A stretch of DNA of 64,000 nt from JAGNRR01 sp965230665 (GCA_965230665.1 CBDDLM010000004.1:930001-994000), one strand, 5' to 3'; shown: positions 25,779 to 35,141, counted from the first letter of the stretch. The notes: generated by a model not told the origin, from the sequence alone. Numbers and translations are program-made.

Positions 25779-26495
25779 TTATCTTTTCGTAATTCTTGTT
25801 ACACCTAAGATCTTATCATTTTCGTTTTTAAACTGAAGAATATAAATTCCTTTAGGTAAAGCTTGTAAAGACAACTGATGAACACCACCGTTCGTACTAG
25901 AAATATTCAATCGTTGAATTTGTCTCCCAATTAAATTGCTTAAATGTACTGATTTCACATCTTTATTGATCACATTCAAATTGATCACGTTGTGCGTTGG
26001 GTTAGGATAAACAGAAACCACTTCTTTATCAATATTAGCAGTCGACAAAGGTCCACATGGTGTGAATGTAGCGTGACTAGTATGCTTAAGCTCTACTTGG
26101 TTTGAAGGCATCCCTTGCTGATTATAGTTTACTCTTCCAAAAGCACAACCTGTTTCAACACCAGGGTTTCTTCCCATTTCAATATAAAGCTCACGTGTTT
26201 CACCAGCTGGAACGGTTACAGTATGAAGAGATTTATCATCAAAGCCATAGCATTGCTCCCAATCACAAATGCCAGGTGCACTCCAAGTCCATGGTTTGAA
26301 ATAATCTTCAAGTTGCCATTCTAGAATAAGATCAGTTGTTCCTGGGTTCGTAATTGTAAATTTTGCTTTTTGTTTAACTGCATCATCCGCCAAACTTACA
26401 TAAGAAGTGTCTGCAGTAAGAGAGAATGTTAGCTGCGCTTTAGAAACAAACGCAAAGGCCAAAAAAGGCAAAACCAATAGTAAAATCTTTCTCAT
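25779..26495 (-). CDS. secreted T9SS-sorted protein, paralogue A
   Basis: A 238-residue exported protein (signal MRKILLLVLPFLAFAFVSKAQ) with a type A T9SS sorting domain over the last ~75 residues (VYPNPTHN, a GRQIQRL turn and a terminal ILQFKNEN region). The N-terminal ~130 residues form an Ig-like beta domain carrying the motif GICDWEQCYG and a later Cys pair, probably disulphides. The next gene is a paralogue with the same motif. Function unknown. Confidence 0.82.
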   Translation of the reverse strand: MRKILLLVLPFLAFAFVSKAQLTFSLTADTSYVSLADDAVKQKAKFTITNPGTTDLILEWQLEDYFKPWTWSAPGICDWEQCYGFDDKSLHTVTVPAGETRELYIEMGRNPGVETGCAFGRVNYNQQGMPSNQVELKHTSHATFTPCGPLSTANIDKEVVSVYPNPTHNVINLNVINKDVKSVHLSNLIGRQIQRLNISSTNGGVHQLSLQALPKGIYILQFKNENDKILGVTRITKR

Positions 26496-26586
26496 TGTAT
26501 AATTATTTCCCGTAAAATTAAGTTTTTATTGTGAATTCAACCATTTAAAAAGTTAAATTTTACAATAAAATGATAAAATTTTAGGC

Positions 26587-27306
26587 CTATTTTTTGACAA
26601 ATCCTGTCACCCCAAGAATAATTCCGTGGATATCCTTAAGCTCTACCATATACAGGCCTGCAGGATATTGCGTAACAGGTATATATGTGCCTGCATTCGA
26701 CCTATTCATTGTAAACAAAACCCTACCATAAATCGTTCGAACATGAAGGGTTTGAACATTTTCATTTCGGATATCTAAATAGACCTTGTCCGATGCTGGG
26801 TTCGGAAATAGTATGGCCAATTCTTCTATATTATCCCTTTTTACGGACAAAGGCCAACAACTTGTAACATTGGCATAGCTCGTTATTATTAAGTTGGTAA
26901 TATTGGTTGTTGATTGTCCCTGTTCTTTATACTCCACTTTTACAATTGCACACCCCGGTCCAGAGTTGATATAACGTTTGGCACTGTAAAACAGTCTGTT
27001 CGCTGGGATATTACCGTTCCATGTGCGATAATGCCATGCAGTATCCTGAAAAGGGTAACATCCTTCCCAATCACAAATTCCGTTAGACTGCCAATTGGCA
27101 GGGATAAAATATTCTAGTACTCTCCATTGGAAACCATAGTTCGCATTGTTGGTACTCAAAATTTCAATTCCCGCATTTTGCTTAATTAAGTTGGCCGATA
27201 AGTTCAAAGAAGCCGTATCCACTAAATTATAGCTCAATTGAGCCGTCGATACTCTCGGTAATACAAAAATTGCTATATAGAAAAGAAGATAGGTTTTTCT
27301 TCGCAT
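26587..27306 (-). CDS. secreted T9SS-sorted protein, paralogue B
   Basis: A 239-residue exported protein with the same plan as its neighbour: a signal ending in STAQ, a beta domain with GICDWEGCYP and a matching Cys pattern, and a C-terminal sorting domain (LFPNPASDKVYLDI, GRVLFTM, GLYMVELKD). The two proteins align over their full length but have diverged widely, so the tandem duplication is old. A role at the cell surface is inferred from the sorting domain only. Confidence 0.8.
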   Translation of the reverse strand: MRRKTYLLFYIAIFVLPRVSTAQLSYNLVDTASLNLSANLIKQNAGIEILSTNNANYGFQWRVLEYFIPANWQSNGICDWEGCYPFQDTAWHYRTWNGNIPANRLFYSAKRYINSGPGCAIVKVEYKEQGQSTTNITNLIITSYANVTSCWPLSVKRDNIEELAILFPNPASDKVYLDIRNENVQTLHVRTIYGRVLFTMNRSNAGTYIPVTQYPAGLYMVELKDIHGIILGVTGFVKK

Positions 27307-27321
27307 ATCGAACGGTTTACA

Positions 27322-28179
27322 TTAGTCCTTAAAGGTAGGTTTTATTATTCTAAGCATTCTTTGTCTACCATAAAAATCCTTCCTGATTTCAGGAATCAGG
27401 GCGTTCTTTTTTGCTAAATCGAAGACTTCAAGTGCATAATTCTCATGTACTTCTACATATAACTTTCCATTTTGTGCAAGCTTTTCTATCGCCAACTGAA
27501 TCAAAGCATGATAAAACTGCAAGGGATTTTCCTTCTTTGTAAACAACGCCATTTTTGGTTCGTAATCTTTAACTCTCCTATCCATAGTTGCGGCTTCCTC
27601 TATGGGAATATAAGGAGGGTTGGACACCATTACATCATAATCCATTCCTTGAATATCGGAGTTTAGCATATCATCCTTAATAAACTCTATGGATACATTT
27701 AGTCTCTTTGCATTATGCTTCGCTACTTCAAGAGCACCTTCGCTAAGGTCAGTAGCTGTAATGAAGGCCAGTGGCAAAGCCTTCTTTAAGCTTATAGCAA
27801 TGCAACCACTTCCTGTTCCCAGTTCCAACAACCTTGCTTCTTTGTTTCGATCACTTTCTGAAATAGCCCATTTGACAAGCTCTTCTGTTTCAGGTCGTGG
27901 AATCAGTACATGCTCATTGACCATAAATTGCTCTTCAAGAAAATATTCATACCCCAGTATATATTGAATAGGTCTTTCTTTTTTTAGATCTTCAACATAT
28001 CCTTTCCATATCAACTCATCAACCTCCAGCTCGTCAATCATTGCCCAATCTAACTGACTGATCCCATTATGTTTAAGTAGTCGGAAGAAGATCACTTGCA
28101 ACTCCTCGGGTTCGAGGAGTTCGCTTAACTCTGTACTATACCAGACATAAAAATCACTTTTTTTCCAACTCCTTATCAC
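27322..28179 (-). CDS. prmC: release factor glutamine methyltransferase
   Basis: A 285-residue methyltransferase that modifies the GGQ glutamine of release factors RF1/RF2. SAM motif LLELGTGSGCIAI, the acidic TDLSEGALEVA and the catalytic NPPYIP are visible, with the N-terminal helical domain that contacts the release factor. The frame is open to a TTG at 28254, but that adds about 25 residues unlike the family. The GTG at 28179, giving MIRSWKKSDFY, fits better. The start is therefore uncertain; the identity is not. Confidence 0.9.
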   Translation of the reverse strand: MIRSWKKSDFYVWYSTELSELLEPEELQVIFFRLLKHNGISQLDWAMIDELEVDELIWKGYVEDLKKERPIQYILGYEYFLEEQFMVNEHVLIPRPETEELVKWAISESDRNKEARLLELGTGSGCIAISLKKALPLAFITATDLSEGALEVAKHNAKRLNVSIEFIKDDMLNSDIQGMDYDVMVSNPPYIPIEEAATMDRRVKDYEPKMALFTKKENPLQFYHALIQLAIEKLAQNGKLYVEVHENYALEVFDLAKKNALIPEIRKDFYGRQRMLRIIKPTFKD

Positions 28180-28208
28180 TACGTAAACTCTTTGCGTACT
28201 ACCTCTAA

Positions 28209-28302
28209 TATCTTTGTAAATGTAAACGAAAAAGCTTTTGTTTTGCGTTAGCAAGGTTCAGGAAAGTGTGGGTACGTTCGCGACGTACCACCTTTTTGAA
28301 CC
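28209..28302 (+). other. upstream promoter box and long imperfect hairpin ahead of recA
   Basis: TATCTTTG (28209-28216) is a plus-strand promoter match 144 bases upstream of the recA-proximal box. It is followed by a hairpin of about 48 bases (28255-28302): outer GGTTCA/TGAACC, inner GTACGT/ACGTAC with a TCGCG loop and a few bulges. No T tract follows on either strand, so it is not a standard terminator. It may be a structured 5' leader of recA or part of a short RNA. Confidence 0.4.
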
Positions 28303-28352
28303 AAGGTGCATAACATTCAATTATAAACAAAGCAAAAGCAAACACAAACAAT

Positions 28353-28360
28353 TATATTTG
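28353..28360 (+). promoter_or_regulatory. recA promoter -7 box
   Basis: TATATTTG ends 21 bases before the recA ATG and predicts a leader of about 16 nt. Confidence 0.7.
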
Positions 28361-28381
28361 ACTAACTAAAAACAAAAGAAC

Positions 28382-29440
28382 ATGGCGGCAAAAGAAGCGA
28401 CAGAAAACAAGGAAAAATTAAAAGCGCTCAAACTTACTATTGACAAAATTGACAAAGATTTTGGTAAGGGATCTGTAATGAAAATGGGCGATAAAGAGAA
28501 ACAAGAAATTGATAGTATTTCTACTGGTTCTTTAGGTTTAGATATTGCTTTAGGTATTGGTGGGTTTCCTAAAGGTAGGGTTGTTGAAATCTATGGTCCA
28601 GAATCAAGCGGTAAGACGACTATTGCTATTCATGCTATCGCAGAGGCTCAAAAACAAGGTGGTATTTGTGCGTTTATTGATGCAGAACATGCTTTTGATC
28701 CCACTTATGCAAAAAATCTAGGTGTCGATATTGATAATCTACTAATTTCTCAACCGGATTATGGAGAACAAGCATTAGAAATCGCAGATCGATTGATTTT
28801 ATCTGGTGCTATCGATCTAGTTGTTGTAGATTCCGTTGCCGCTTTAGTTCCGAAGGGTGAATTGGAAGGAGAAATGGGAGACAGTAAAATGGGCTTACAA
28901 GCCCGATTGATGAGTCAAGCCTTGCGTAAGCTTACTGCAACCATCAATAAAACCGGCTGTTGTTGCATCTTTATTAATCAGCTTCGTGAAAAAATTGGAG
29001 TCATGTTTGGAAACCCCGAAACCACTACTGGAGGTAACGCACTTAAATTTTATTCATCTGTCCGCCTTGACATTCGTAGAAGTACACAAATCAAAGATGG
29101 CGATGAGGTAATCGGTAATCGCACCAGAGTAAAAGTTGTAAAAAATAAAGTAGCTCCTCCTTTTCGTAAAACAGAGTTTGACATAATGTATGGTCAAGGT
29201 ATCAGCAAAGTTGGAGAAATTATCGATCTCAGCGTTGAGCACGACATTGTTAAAAAAAGTGGTAGCTGGTATAGCTACGCCGAGAATAAACTGGGTCAAG
29301 GACGTGATTCTGTTAAACAACTTTTGATTGATAACCCTGAACTATCAGATGAGATAGAAACAAAGGTTCGCCAGAAATTGGCAGGTGCCGAAACGGTAAT
29401 GGATTTAGCTGAAGAAAGCGAAGAAGTTGCTGCGGAATAA
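28382..29440 (+). CDS. recA: recombinase RecA
   Basis: A 352-residue RecA, the ATP-dependent strand-exchange protein and SOS co-protease. It has Walker A GPESSGKTT (about residue 70), the Walker B strand LVVVDSVAAL, the DNA loops L1 and L2 (FINQLREKIGVMFGNPETTTGG) and the C-terminal acidic tail EESEEVAAE. Full length for the family. Expressed from its own promoter and closed by a terminator. Confidence 0.98.
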   Translation: MAAKEATENKEKLKALKLTIDKIDKDFGKGSVMKMGDKEKQEIDSISTGSLGLDIALGIGGFPKGRVVEIYGPESSGKTTIAIHAIAEAQKQGGICAFIDAEHAFDPTYAKNLGVDIDNLLISQPDYGEQALEIADRLILSGAIDLVVVDSVAALVPKGELEGEMGDSKMGLQARLMSQALRKLTATINKTGCCCIFINQLREKIGVMFGNPETTTGGNALKFYSSVRLDIRRSTQIKDGDEVIGNRTRVKVVKNKVAPPFRKTEFDIMYGQGISKVGEIIDLSVEHDIVKKSGSWYSYAENKLGQGRDSVKQLLIDNPELSDEIETKVRQKLAGAETVMDLAEESEEVAAE

Positions 29441-29470
29441 ATAACTGAATCGATCAGTATTAAACTTCAA

Positions 29471-29502
29471 AAGCCACCTTTCTTCAAGGTGGCTTCTTCT
29501 TT
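29471..29502. terminator. terminator after recA
   Basis: A perfect 10-bp stem, AAGCCACCTT and AAGGTGGCTT, with a TCTTC loop is followed by a pyrimidine-rich tail. It lies between convergent recA and rsmI. Confidence 0.85.
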
Positions 29503-29530
29503 AAGCGTATACTATGCTTATACCAAACAA

Positions 29531-30196
29531 CTATGCATTCTTAACAACAAGAACAATCTCCCCTTTCACATTTTTAGCGGAGAGTTGTTCAAGAACTTGC
29601 ATAATCGTTCCTCTTATATGCTCTTCAAATTTCTTTGAAATTTCTCTTGATAAAGAGACCTCAACATCTCCTCCCAAGTGCTCCTTGAGTTGCTCAAGTG
29701 TCTTGACAATGCGATGTGGGCTTTCGTACAAAACAATCGTTCGTTTCTCGTGGACTAATTTTTCGAAAAACGTTTTTCGACCCTTTTTCACTGGAGGAAA
29801 GCCAACAAACAAAAACTCCTGACTTGGAAAGCCACTACAAACCAATGCTGGAACAAAAGCCGTTGCACCGGGTAAACATTCTACCTCAACCCCATGTTGA
29901 ATACATGCACGAACCAATAAAAAACCAGGGTCCGAAATAGCCGGTGTGCCAGCATCACTTATTAAAGCAATTTGCTTACCCGTCATAAGTTCATTTAATA
30001 AACTCTCTATAGCCGCATGTTCATTATGCATATGATATGCCCAGCACTTAGTGCTGATCTCAAAATGCTTGAGCAACTTTCCAGAAGTCCTTGTATCTTC
30101 CGCCAGAATAATATCTACTTCCTTTAAAACTCTGATCGCTCTAAACGTCATATCATCCAAATTGCCAATCGGAGTTGGTACTATAAAAAGCTTCAT
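29531..30196 (-). CDS. rsmI: 16S rRNA (cytidine-2'-O)-methyltransferase RsmI
   Basis: A 221-residue tetrapyrrole-methylase-fold enzyme that methylates the ribose of C1402 in 16S rRNA. It begins MKLFIVPTPIGNLDD, the family start; the upstream TTG at 30220 adds eight unrelated residues and was rejected. AEDTRTSGKLL, ISDAGTPAISDPG and the P-loop-like LPGATAFVPAL are visible. A shortened promoter match, TACTTTG, lies upstream on the minus strand. Confidence 0.95.
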   Translation of the reverse strand: MKLFIVPTPIGNLDDMTFRAIRVLKEVDIILAEDTRTSGKLLKHFEISTKCWAYHMHNEHAAIESLLNELMTGKQIALISDAGTPAISDPGFLLVRACIQHGVEVECLPGATAFVPALVCSGFPSQEFLFVGFPPVKKGRKTFFEKLVHEKRTIVLYESPHRIVKTLEQLKEHLGGDVEVSLSREISKKFEEHIRGTIMQVLEQLSAKNVKGEIVLVVKNA

Positions 30197-30286
30197 AATG
30201 TCTCGTACAAAGTAAAACAATCGCTTACATCTTTGGGTAATTATAACGAACGAAATGAATATTGTATTAACTTAGTATTTGGGAAA

Positions 30287-32536
30287 ATGGCAAAGCTATT
30301 ATCATCATACACAGAGAGTGAGGAGGAAGATAAAAAGGTAATCCTTAGAGCATATCGTTCGCTTCTTAGATCAACAGGACCGCATGTAACTAAAGACGGA
30401 AAAAAAAGAATTCGAAAAGCTTTTGAAGTATCTGCCGAGGCACATAAACATATGCGCCGTAAAAGTGGTGAACCTTATATTCTACACCCTATTGCCGTAG
30501 CAAAAATAGCTGCATCTGAAATGTATCTGGGTACCACCTCTATTATTTGTGCGTTACTTCATGATACCGTTGAAGATACGGAAATGACGCTTGATGATAT
30601 CCAATTTGACTTTGGTAATACAGCCCGGAGCATTATTGACGGGCTTACTAAAATCTCAACGGTCGCAGCTGGGCAAGATACTTCCCTGCAAGCTGAAAAT
30701 TTTAGAAAGATATTACTGACCCTTGCAGATGATCCTCGTGTAATCTTAATAAAAATAGCAGATCGGTTACATAACATGCGCACCCTGCAAAGTATGCGCA
30801 AAGACAAACAATTAAAAATCGCTTCTGAAACTTCCTATATTTATGCTCCTATTGCGCATAGGTTAGGACTATATGAAATCAAATCGGAATTAGAAGATTT
30901 AAGCTTACGTTATACGCAGCCTGAAGTATACTTCGACTTAAAAGATAAACTGACTAATACCAAAAATGAAAGAAATCGTTACATCCGTGAGTTTATCAAA
31001 CCTGTCAAAGCAGAGCTCGCTAAGCACGGCTTTGACTTCGAAATCGCAGGTCGCTCCAAGTCCATCCATTCTATATGGAACAAAATGGAGAAGAAGAATG
31101 TTGCGTTTGAAGAAGTCTTCGATCTGTTCGCCATAAGAATTATTCTGAATTCCGCTCGCGAAAAAGAAAAGGTAGATTGTTGGAAAGCCTTTTCTGTAAT
31201 AACAGATCTCTATCATCATAATCCAGATCGAATGCGTGATTGGCTGAGTTCACCTAAGAGCAATGGTTATGAAGCCTTACATACTACTGTTATGAGCCCT
31301 AAAGGAAAATGGGTTGAAGTGCAGATTCGCTCCAAACGTATGAATGAAATTGCTGAAAAAGGATTAGCAGCACACTGGCGATATAAAGAAGGTGAACAAA
31401 AGGAAAGTAAAATTGATTTATGGCTTAAAAATATTCGAGAGACTTTACAAGACGCTGACATTAATGCTTTAGAGCTTATTTCGGATATTAAAACAGATCT
31501 TTTTAAGGATGAAATTTTTTGCTATTCGCCAAAGGGAAAAGTTGTTTCTCTACCTAAAGGTGCAACTGCATTGGACTTTGCCTTCGATATCCACTCTGAG
31601 CTTGGTAAAACATGTATTGGTGCAAAGATTAATTATAAGTTGGTTCCCATTAGTGAAGAACTAAAAAATGGAGATCAAATAGAAATCATTACTTCTAAAA
31701 AGCAAAAACCGAGCAGTGATTGGCTTTCTTTTGTGAAAACGGGCAAGGCCAAATCCAGAATAAAGTACTATCTAAAAGAGGAAAAAAGAAAAATTGCCGA
31801 TGAAGGTCGAGATATTTTAAAACGTAAGTTAAAAAGCCGCGGTATCGAGGTAAACGATCATAATGCTATGGTCATTATGAATTATTATAACTACGATTCG
31901 CATACCGACATGTACTATGACATGGCTAATCAAAATTTTGACTTCAAAACACTTAAAACCTTTCATAATAAGAATGGTCACTTAGTGGCTCCCAAAAAAA
32001 GTAAAGATCCTAACAAAGAGAAAAAGAAAGAAAAAGAAGCTACACAACTAAAGAAAAAACTCTCTTCTAAAGAGTTTGAGCTAGTTCTATTCGGAAGTGA
32101 ATCTTCGGATAAAATTCATTATACCTTAGCAAATTGCTGTAAACCTATTCAAGGAGATGATGTCTTTGGGTTTATAACTACTGGAGAAGGCATGAAAATT
32201 CATACGAACAATTGCCCTAATGCTGCTTCATTACTCGCACAATATAGCCATCGCGTTGTAAAAGCAAAATGGGCTAGCAATAAAGATATTTCTTTCCTGA
32301 CTACCTTAAAAGTAACGGGTATAGATGACGTGGGCATTATCAATAATATTACAAATATTATTTCGGGAGAATTAAAGATCAATATGCGCAGTATGAGTAT
32401 TGAGAGTACAGAAGGTTTATTCGAAGGAAAAATAAAAGTTTTCGTAAAAGAAAAAAAGGAGCTTCGGAAACTAATTGAGAAATTAGAAAAAGTTTCTGGA
32501 ATTCATAAGGTAAGTCGTACCGAAGAAGCCAACTAG
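30287..32536 (+). CDS. bifunctional (p)ppGpp synthetase/hydrolase, RelA/SpoT
   Basis: A 749-residue stringent-response enzyme. Domain order: HD hydrolase (about 45-190; YILHPIAVA, ALLHDTVEDTE), synthetase (about 225-350; VEVQIRSKRMNEIAEKGLAAHW), TGS (about 400-460), helical linker with CCKPIQGDDVFGF, and a C-terminal ACT domain (LKVTGIDDVGIINNIT). The HD-ED motif is intact, so both activities are likely. A TTG at 30233 opens the frame earlier, but the ATG at 30287 follows a TAGTATTTG box by 5 bases and gives the family N-terminus. Confidence 0.95.
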   Translation: MAKLLSSYTESEEEDKKVILRAYRSLLRSTGPHVTKDGKKRIRKAFEVSAEAHKHMRRKSGEPYILHPIAVAKIAASEMYLGTTSIICALLHDTVEDTEMTLDDIQFDFGNTARSIIDGLTKISTVAAGQDTSLQAENFRKILLTLADDPRVILIKIADRLHNMRTLQSMRKDKQLKIASETSYIYAPIAHRLGLYEIKSELEDLSLRYTQPEVYFDLKDKLTNTKNERNRYIREFIKPVKAELAKHGFDFEIAGRSKSIHSIWNKMEKKNVAFEEVFDLFAIRIILNSAREKEKVDCWKAFSVITDLYHHNPDRMRDWLSSPKSNGYEALHTTVMSPKGKWVEVQIRSKRMNEIAEKGLAAHWRYKEGEQKESKIDLWLKNIRETLQDADINALELISDIKTDLFKDEIFCYSPKGKVVSLPKGATALDFAFDIHSELGKTCIGAKINYKLVPISEELKNGDQIEIITSKKQKPSSDWLSFVKTGKAKSRIKYYLKEEKRKIADEGRDILKRKLKSRGIEVNDHNAMVIMNYYNYDSHTDMYYDMANQNFDFKTLKTFHNKNGHLVAPKKSKDPNKEKKKEKEATQLKKKLSSKEFELVLFGSESSDKIHYTLANCCKPIQGDDVFGFITTGEGMKIHTNNCPNAASLLAQYSHRVVKAKWASNKDISFLTTLKVTGIDDVGIINNITNIISGELKINMRSMSIESTEGLFEGKIKVFVKEKKELRKLIEKLEKVSGIHKVSRTEEAN

Positions 32537-33637
32537 TTATAATTCAAACTTCCCAATCAACGGGTAGTGATCTGAATAGGACACATCCACTTTTTTAAAT
32601 GCATTAAGCTTAAGGGCATTGCTATAAAAGAGGTAGTCTATTCTCAGGAAAGAAACACGACCATTATATGTAGGCCCAATTCCTCGTCCCCTTTCAAGAA
32701 ACGCATCTTTAAGCTTGCCACGAACATTGAAATAACTATACGAGCTGGGTAGATCATTTAAGTCACCGCACACAACTGTTGGGTAACTCGTATCTTCTTC
32801 TATTACAAAGGCGGATAAGTTCGCCTCATTGCCACGTTGTTTGTATGCTCGTAATAATTTATTATATACTGATTTTGAGCTCTGCAATGCTTGTTTGGCA
32901 GTCTCTAATACCTCACCATTTTGTTCCCAAGCTATATCTCTTGGCGATAGTTTATTTGAATGCAAATGAATATTATACACCCTAAATTTTTGACCATCTT
33001 TATTAATGAGTGCTTCTTGGATCAGATTTTTATCTTCCTCATTGATCACTACATTCGTGTTTTTAAGGATTGGGTATCGTGAAAATATAATACTCCCCCA
33101 CTCTCTGTTTTTATGCCTTTTCAATGCACAAGTTTCAACATATTGATAACCGCCAATTTTTTTGATGGCCTTTATATTATCCAAACCTGTACCAGCTTTC
33201 GTATAGAATTCCTGCAGACACAAAATGTCTGGGGATTGCTTCTTGATAAAAGATAAAAGTTTTTTACGATTGTTTTTATCACCGGTCCAGTCATATAAGT
33301 CTAATAGTCGAACATTATAGCTCATAATCGTGAACTCATTTTCACTCTTCTGAATATTGTTTTTCTTAAAGAAATTAAAGCCAAAACATACACATAGTAC
33401 GTTCCAAGAAACAGCAAGTCCTAATACAGCTATGCCAGCCCAAGTATATTTTTTTACAATCAACCAAAAAACGAAGAATAGAATATTGATAATGGCAAGT
33501 ATTGGGGTAAGCAAGCCGAGAACGCCCATTATCTCATATTCTGCTGGGCTAATAGAAGGTATAAAACGTATTACGAAGAACAATAATAACAGCAATAGTT
33601 GCGGTATGTATAATATTCTGAATAATAGCTTGCGCAT
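32537..33637 (-). CDS. membrane-anchored endonuclease/exonuclease/phosphatase family protein
   Basis: A 366-residue protein with three N-terminal membrane helices (about 5-90) and an EEP-fold catalytic domain outside: TIMSYNVRLLD, DILCLQEFYTKAG (metal Glu), VVCGDLNDLPSS, RIDYLFYS and SYSDHYPLIG. The Asn, Glu, Asp and His residues of the DNase I/phosphodiesterase site are all kept. Substrate may be a nucleic acid or a phospholipid. It starts 4 bases after the stop of the rhomboid-like gene, so the three minus-strand genes form an operon. Confidence 0.9.
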   Translation of the reverse strand: MRKLLFRILYIPQLLLLLLFFVIRFIPSISPAEYEIMGVLGLLTPILAIINILFFVFWLIVKKYTWAGIAVLGLAVSWNVLCVCFGFNFFKKNNIQKSENEFTIMSYNVRLLDLYDWTGDKNNRKKLLSFIKKQSPDILCLQEFYTKAGTGLDNIKAIKKIGGYQYVETCALKRHKNREWGSIIFSRYPILKNTNVVINEEDKNLIQEALINKDGQKFRVYNIHLHSNKLSPRDIAWEQNGEVLETAKQALQSSKSVYNKLLRAYKQRGNEANLSAFVIEEDTSYPTVVCGDLNDLPSSYSYFNVRGKLKDAFLERGRGIGPTYNGRVSFLRIDYLFYSNALKLNAFKKVDVSYSDHYPLIGKFEL

Positions 33638-33640
33638 CGT

Positions 33641-34483
33641 TTAATCATTATATTTCTTCAAAAACTCAACTTCCTCTGGAGAAAGACTTTCAGAACCGTA
33701 AGAACTCATTTTTTTAAGAATGGTACGCCTATCAAGTTCATTCGAAGATGGGCTTACCTTACTTTTAGCTTTGCCTTTGATGAAATTATCATTTGAAGAA
33801 ACAAATGAACGCATTTTAGTCAATCGATCTTTGATTTTTTCAAAATAGTTATACAACAGATTCTGAGATAGGTAACCCAATATTCCACCACCGATGAGCA
33901 TTACGAAAGAACTTTTATCTTCCCATCTCACATAGAGTGTAAGAATTAAAAACAGTATCCCAAATATGTAAATGGGCACTCCTTTATTAAAAATAGCGTA
34001 AAATATATACCGCGGTTTATAGGTCACTGAGGCTGCCGCTACAGCTGTAACACCACCTAAAGTAGATATATACAAGCCATCACCCCATTGGGTAAATTTG
34101 TTTATTAATAATAGTAGCATCCCTGCTACTATACTACCAAACCAAAAAATAGGTAACACCCGATTTGTACCTCGCAAGTCCTCCAAGACAGTTCCAAAAA
34201 TCCAGAGCCAGACCATATTGGTAAAGAGATTCCAAAAACCAGTTTCCATAAAGCCAAATGTGAGCAGGCTCCACGGTCTTTTTAGAAAAGATGATAAATC
34301 CAATGGAAGCTGTAAAGGTTCTTTCATATACTGAAAGAAAAAGTCTGTTCCAGACTCGGTCATCAGAAATGTAATTTCAATAAACCATAACAATACAAAT
34401 AGTCCACCACAAATAATGAAAAGCCTTACGATATCGCTATGATATGCATTCTTAAAAATTGATCGTGACTGAAACCCTTGCAT
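33641..34483 (-). CDS. rhomboid-like membrane protein lacking catalytic residues
   Basis: A 280-residue polytopic protein with the rhomboid layout (TM1, the amphipathic loop, W.FGTVLEDLRGT and the later helices). The nucleophile segment reads STLGGVTAVAA where the family has GxSG, and the His helix reads MLIGGGILGYL in place of AHLGG. Neither catalytic Ser nor His is present, so it should be a pseudoprotease. A basic cytoplasmic tail of about 65 residues follows. It lies 4 bases downstream of an active rhomboid gene and probably partners or regulates it. Confidence 0.85.
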   Translation of the reverse strand: MQGFQSRSIFKNAYHSDIVRLFIICGGLFVLLWFIEITFLMTESGTDFFFQYMKEPLQLPLDLSSFLKRPWSLLTFGFMETGFWNLFTNMVWLWIFGTVLEDLRGTNRVLPIFWFGSIVAGMLLLLINKFTQWGDGLYISTLGGVTAVAAASVTYKPRYIFYAIFNKGVPIYIFGILFLILTLYVRWEDKSSFVMLIGGGILGYLSQNLLYNYFEKIKDRLTKMRSFVSSNDNFIKGKAKSKVSPSSNELDRRTILKKMSSYGSESLSPEEVEFLKKYND

Positions 34484-34486
34484 AAG

Positions 34487-35128
34487 CTAACCTGAATTAT
34501 AACTAATTCTCCAAAATTTAAAAATAATGAACCCAGCAATCATACCACCTAAATGAGCAAAGTGTGCAACATTATCTCCTGGATTATTACTTATTCCGCC
34601 AAATAAATCAATAAGGGCCAATCCAGCTATTGCATATTTCGCTTTAACCGGTATGGCAAAATATAGATGCAATATGGCGTTTGGAAACAAATAGGCAAAT
34701 GCAAAAAGGATGCCCATAATCGCACCAGAAGCACCAACCGTCGGTATGCCTAATACATCCACACCCATAGTATGAAATTCTAAATATTGGACCAATTGGT
34801 GACATATAGCAGCACCTAAACCACTTAATAGATAAAATTGGAGAAAACGTTTTGACCCAAGACGTTGTTCTATAATTGTTCCAAACATCCAAAGCATAAA
34901 CATATTAAAAACGATATGCATTAACCCTCCATGCATAAACATATGAGTAATAATCTGCCAAGGTTTAAAGAAAGGAGACTCCACATAGAACATAGCTAGC
35001 TGTTCTAAAGGATTGAACGGCATGCTTTCAGCCAAAACATTAAAAGCCAAGTAAAACAAGGCATTAATAATCAATAAATTCTTTACTACTGGTGGGATAG
35101 ACTGCTGAACGCCAGGACGAATTTCCAT
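34487..35128 (-). CDS. rhomboid intramembrane serine protease
   Basis: A 213-residue six-helix rhomboid protease that cuts membrane proteins within the bilayer. The catalytic dyad is intact: Ser134 in VGASGAIMG and His192 in AHLGGMIAG. The oxyanion-supporting His71 and Asn75 are in HIVFNMFMLW, and the WMFGTIIEQRLG loop is present. It is the first gene of the three-gene minus-strand operon. A TACCTTTG box ends 5 bases before the ATG. Confidence 0.95.
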   Translation of the reverse strand: MEIRPGVQQSIPPVVKNLLIINALFYLAFNVLAESMPFNPLEQLAMFYVESPFFKPWQIITHMFMHGGLMHIVFNMFMLWMFGTIIEQRLGSKRFLQFYLLSGLGAAICHQLVQYLEFHTMGVDVLGIPTVGASGAIMGILFAFAYLFPNAILHLYFAIPVKAKYAIAGLALIDLFGGISNNPGDNVAHFAHLGGMIAGFIIFKFWRISYNSG

Positions 35129-35133
35129 TGATG

Positions 35134-35141
35134 CAAAGGTA
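35134..35141 (-). promoter_or_regulatory. rhomboid operon promoter box, leaderless type
   Basis: Minus-strand TACCTTTG ends 5 bases before the ATG at 35128. Confidence 0.65.

Noticed and set aside
28255..28302. Rho-independent terminator ahead of recA
   Set aside because: Neither strand has a T tract after the hairpin, so it was listed as a structural element instead.
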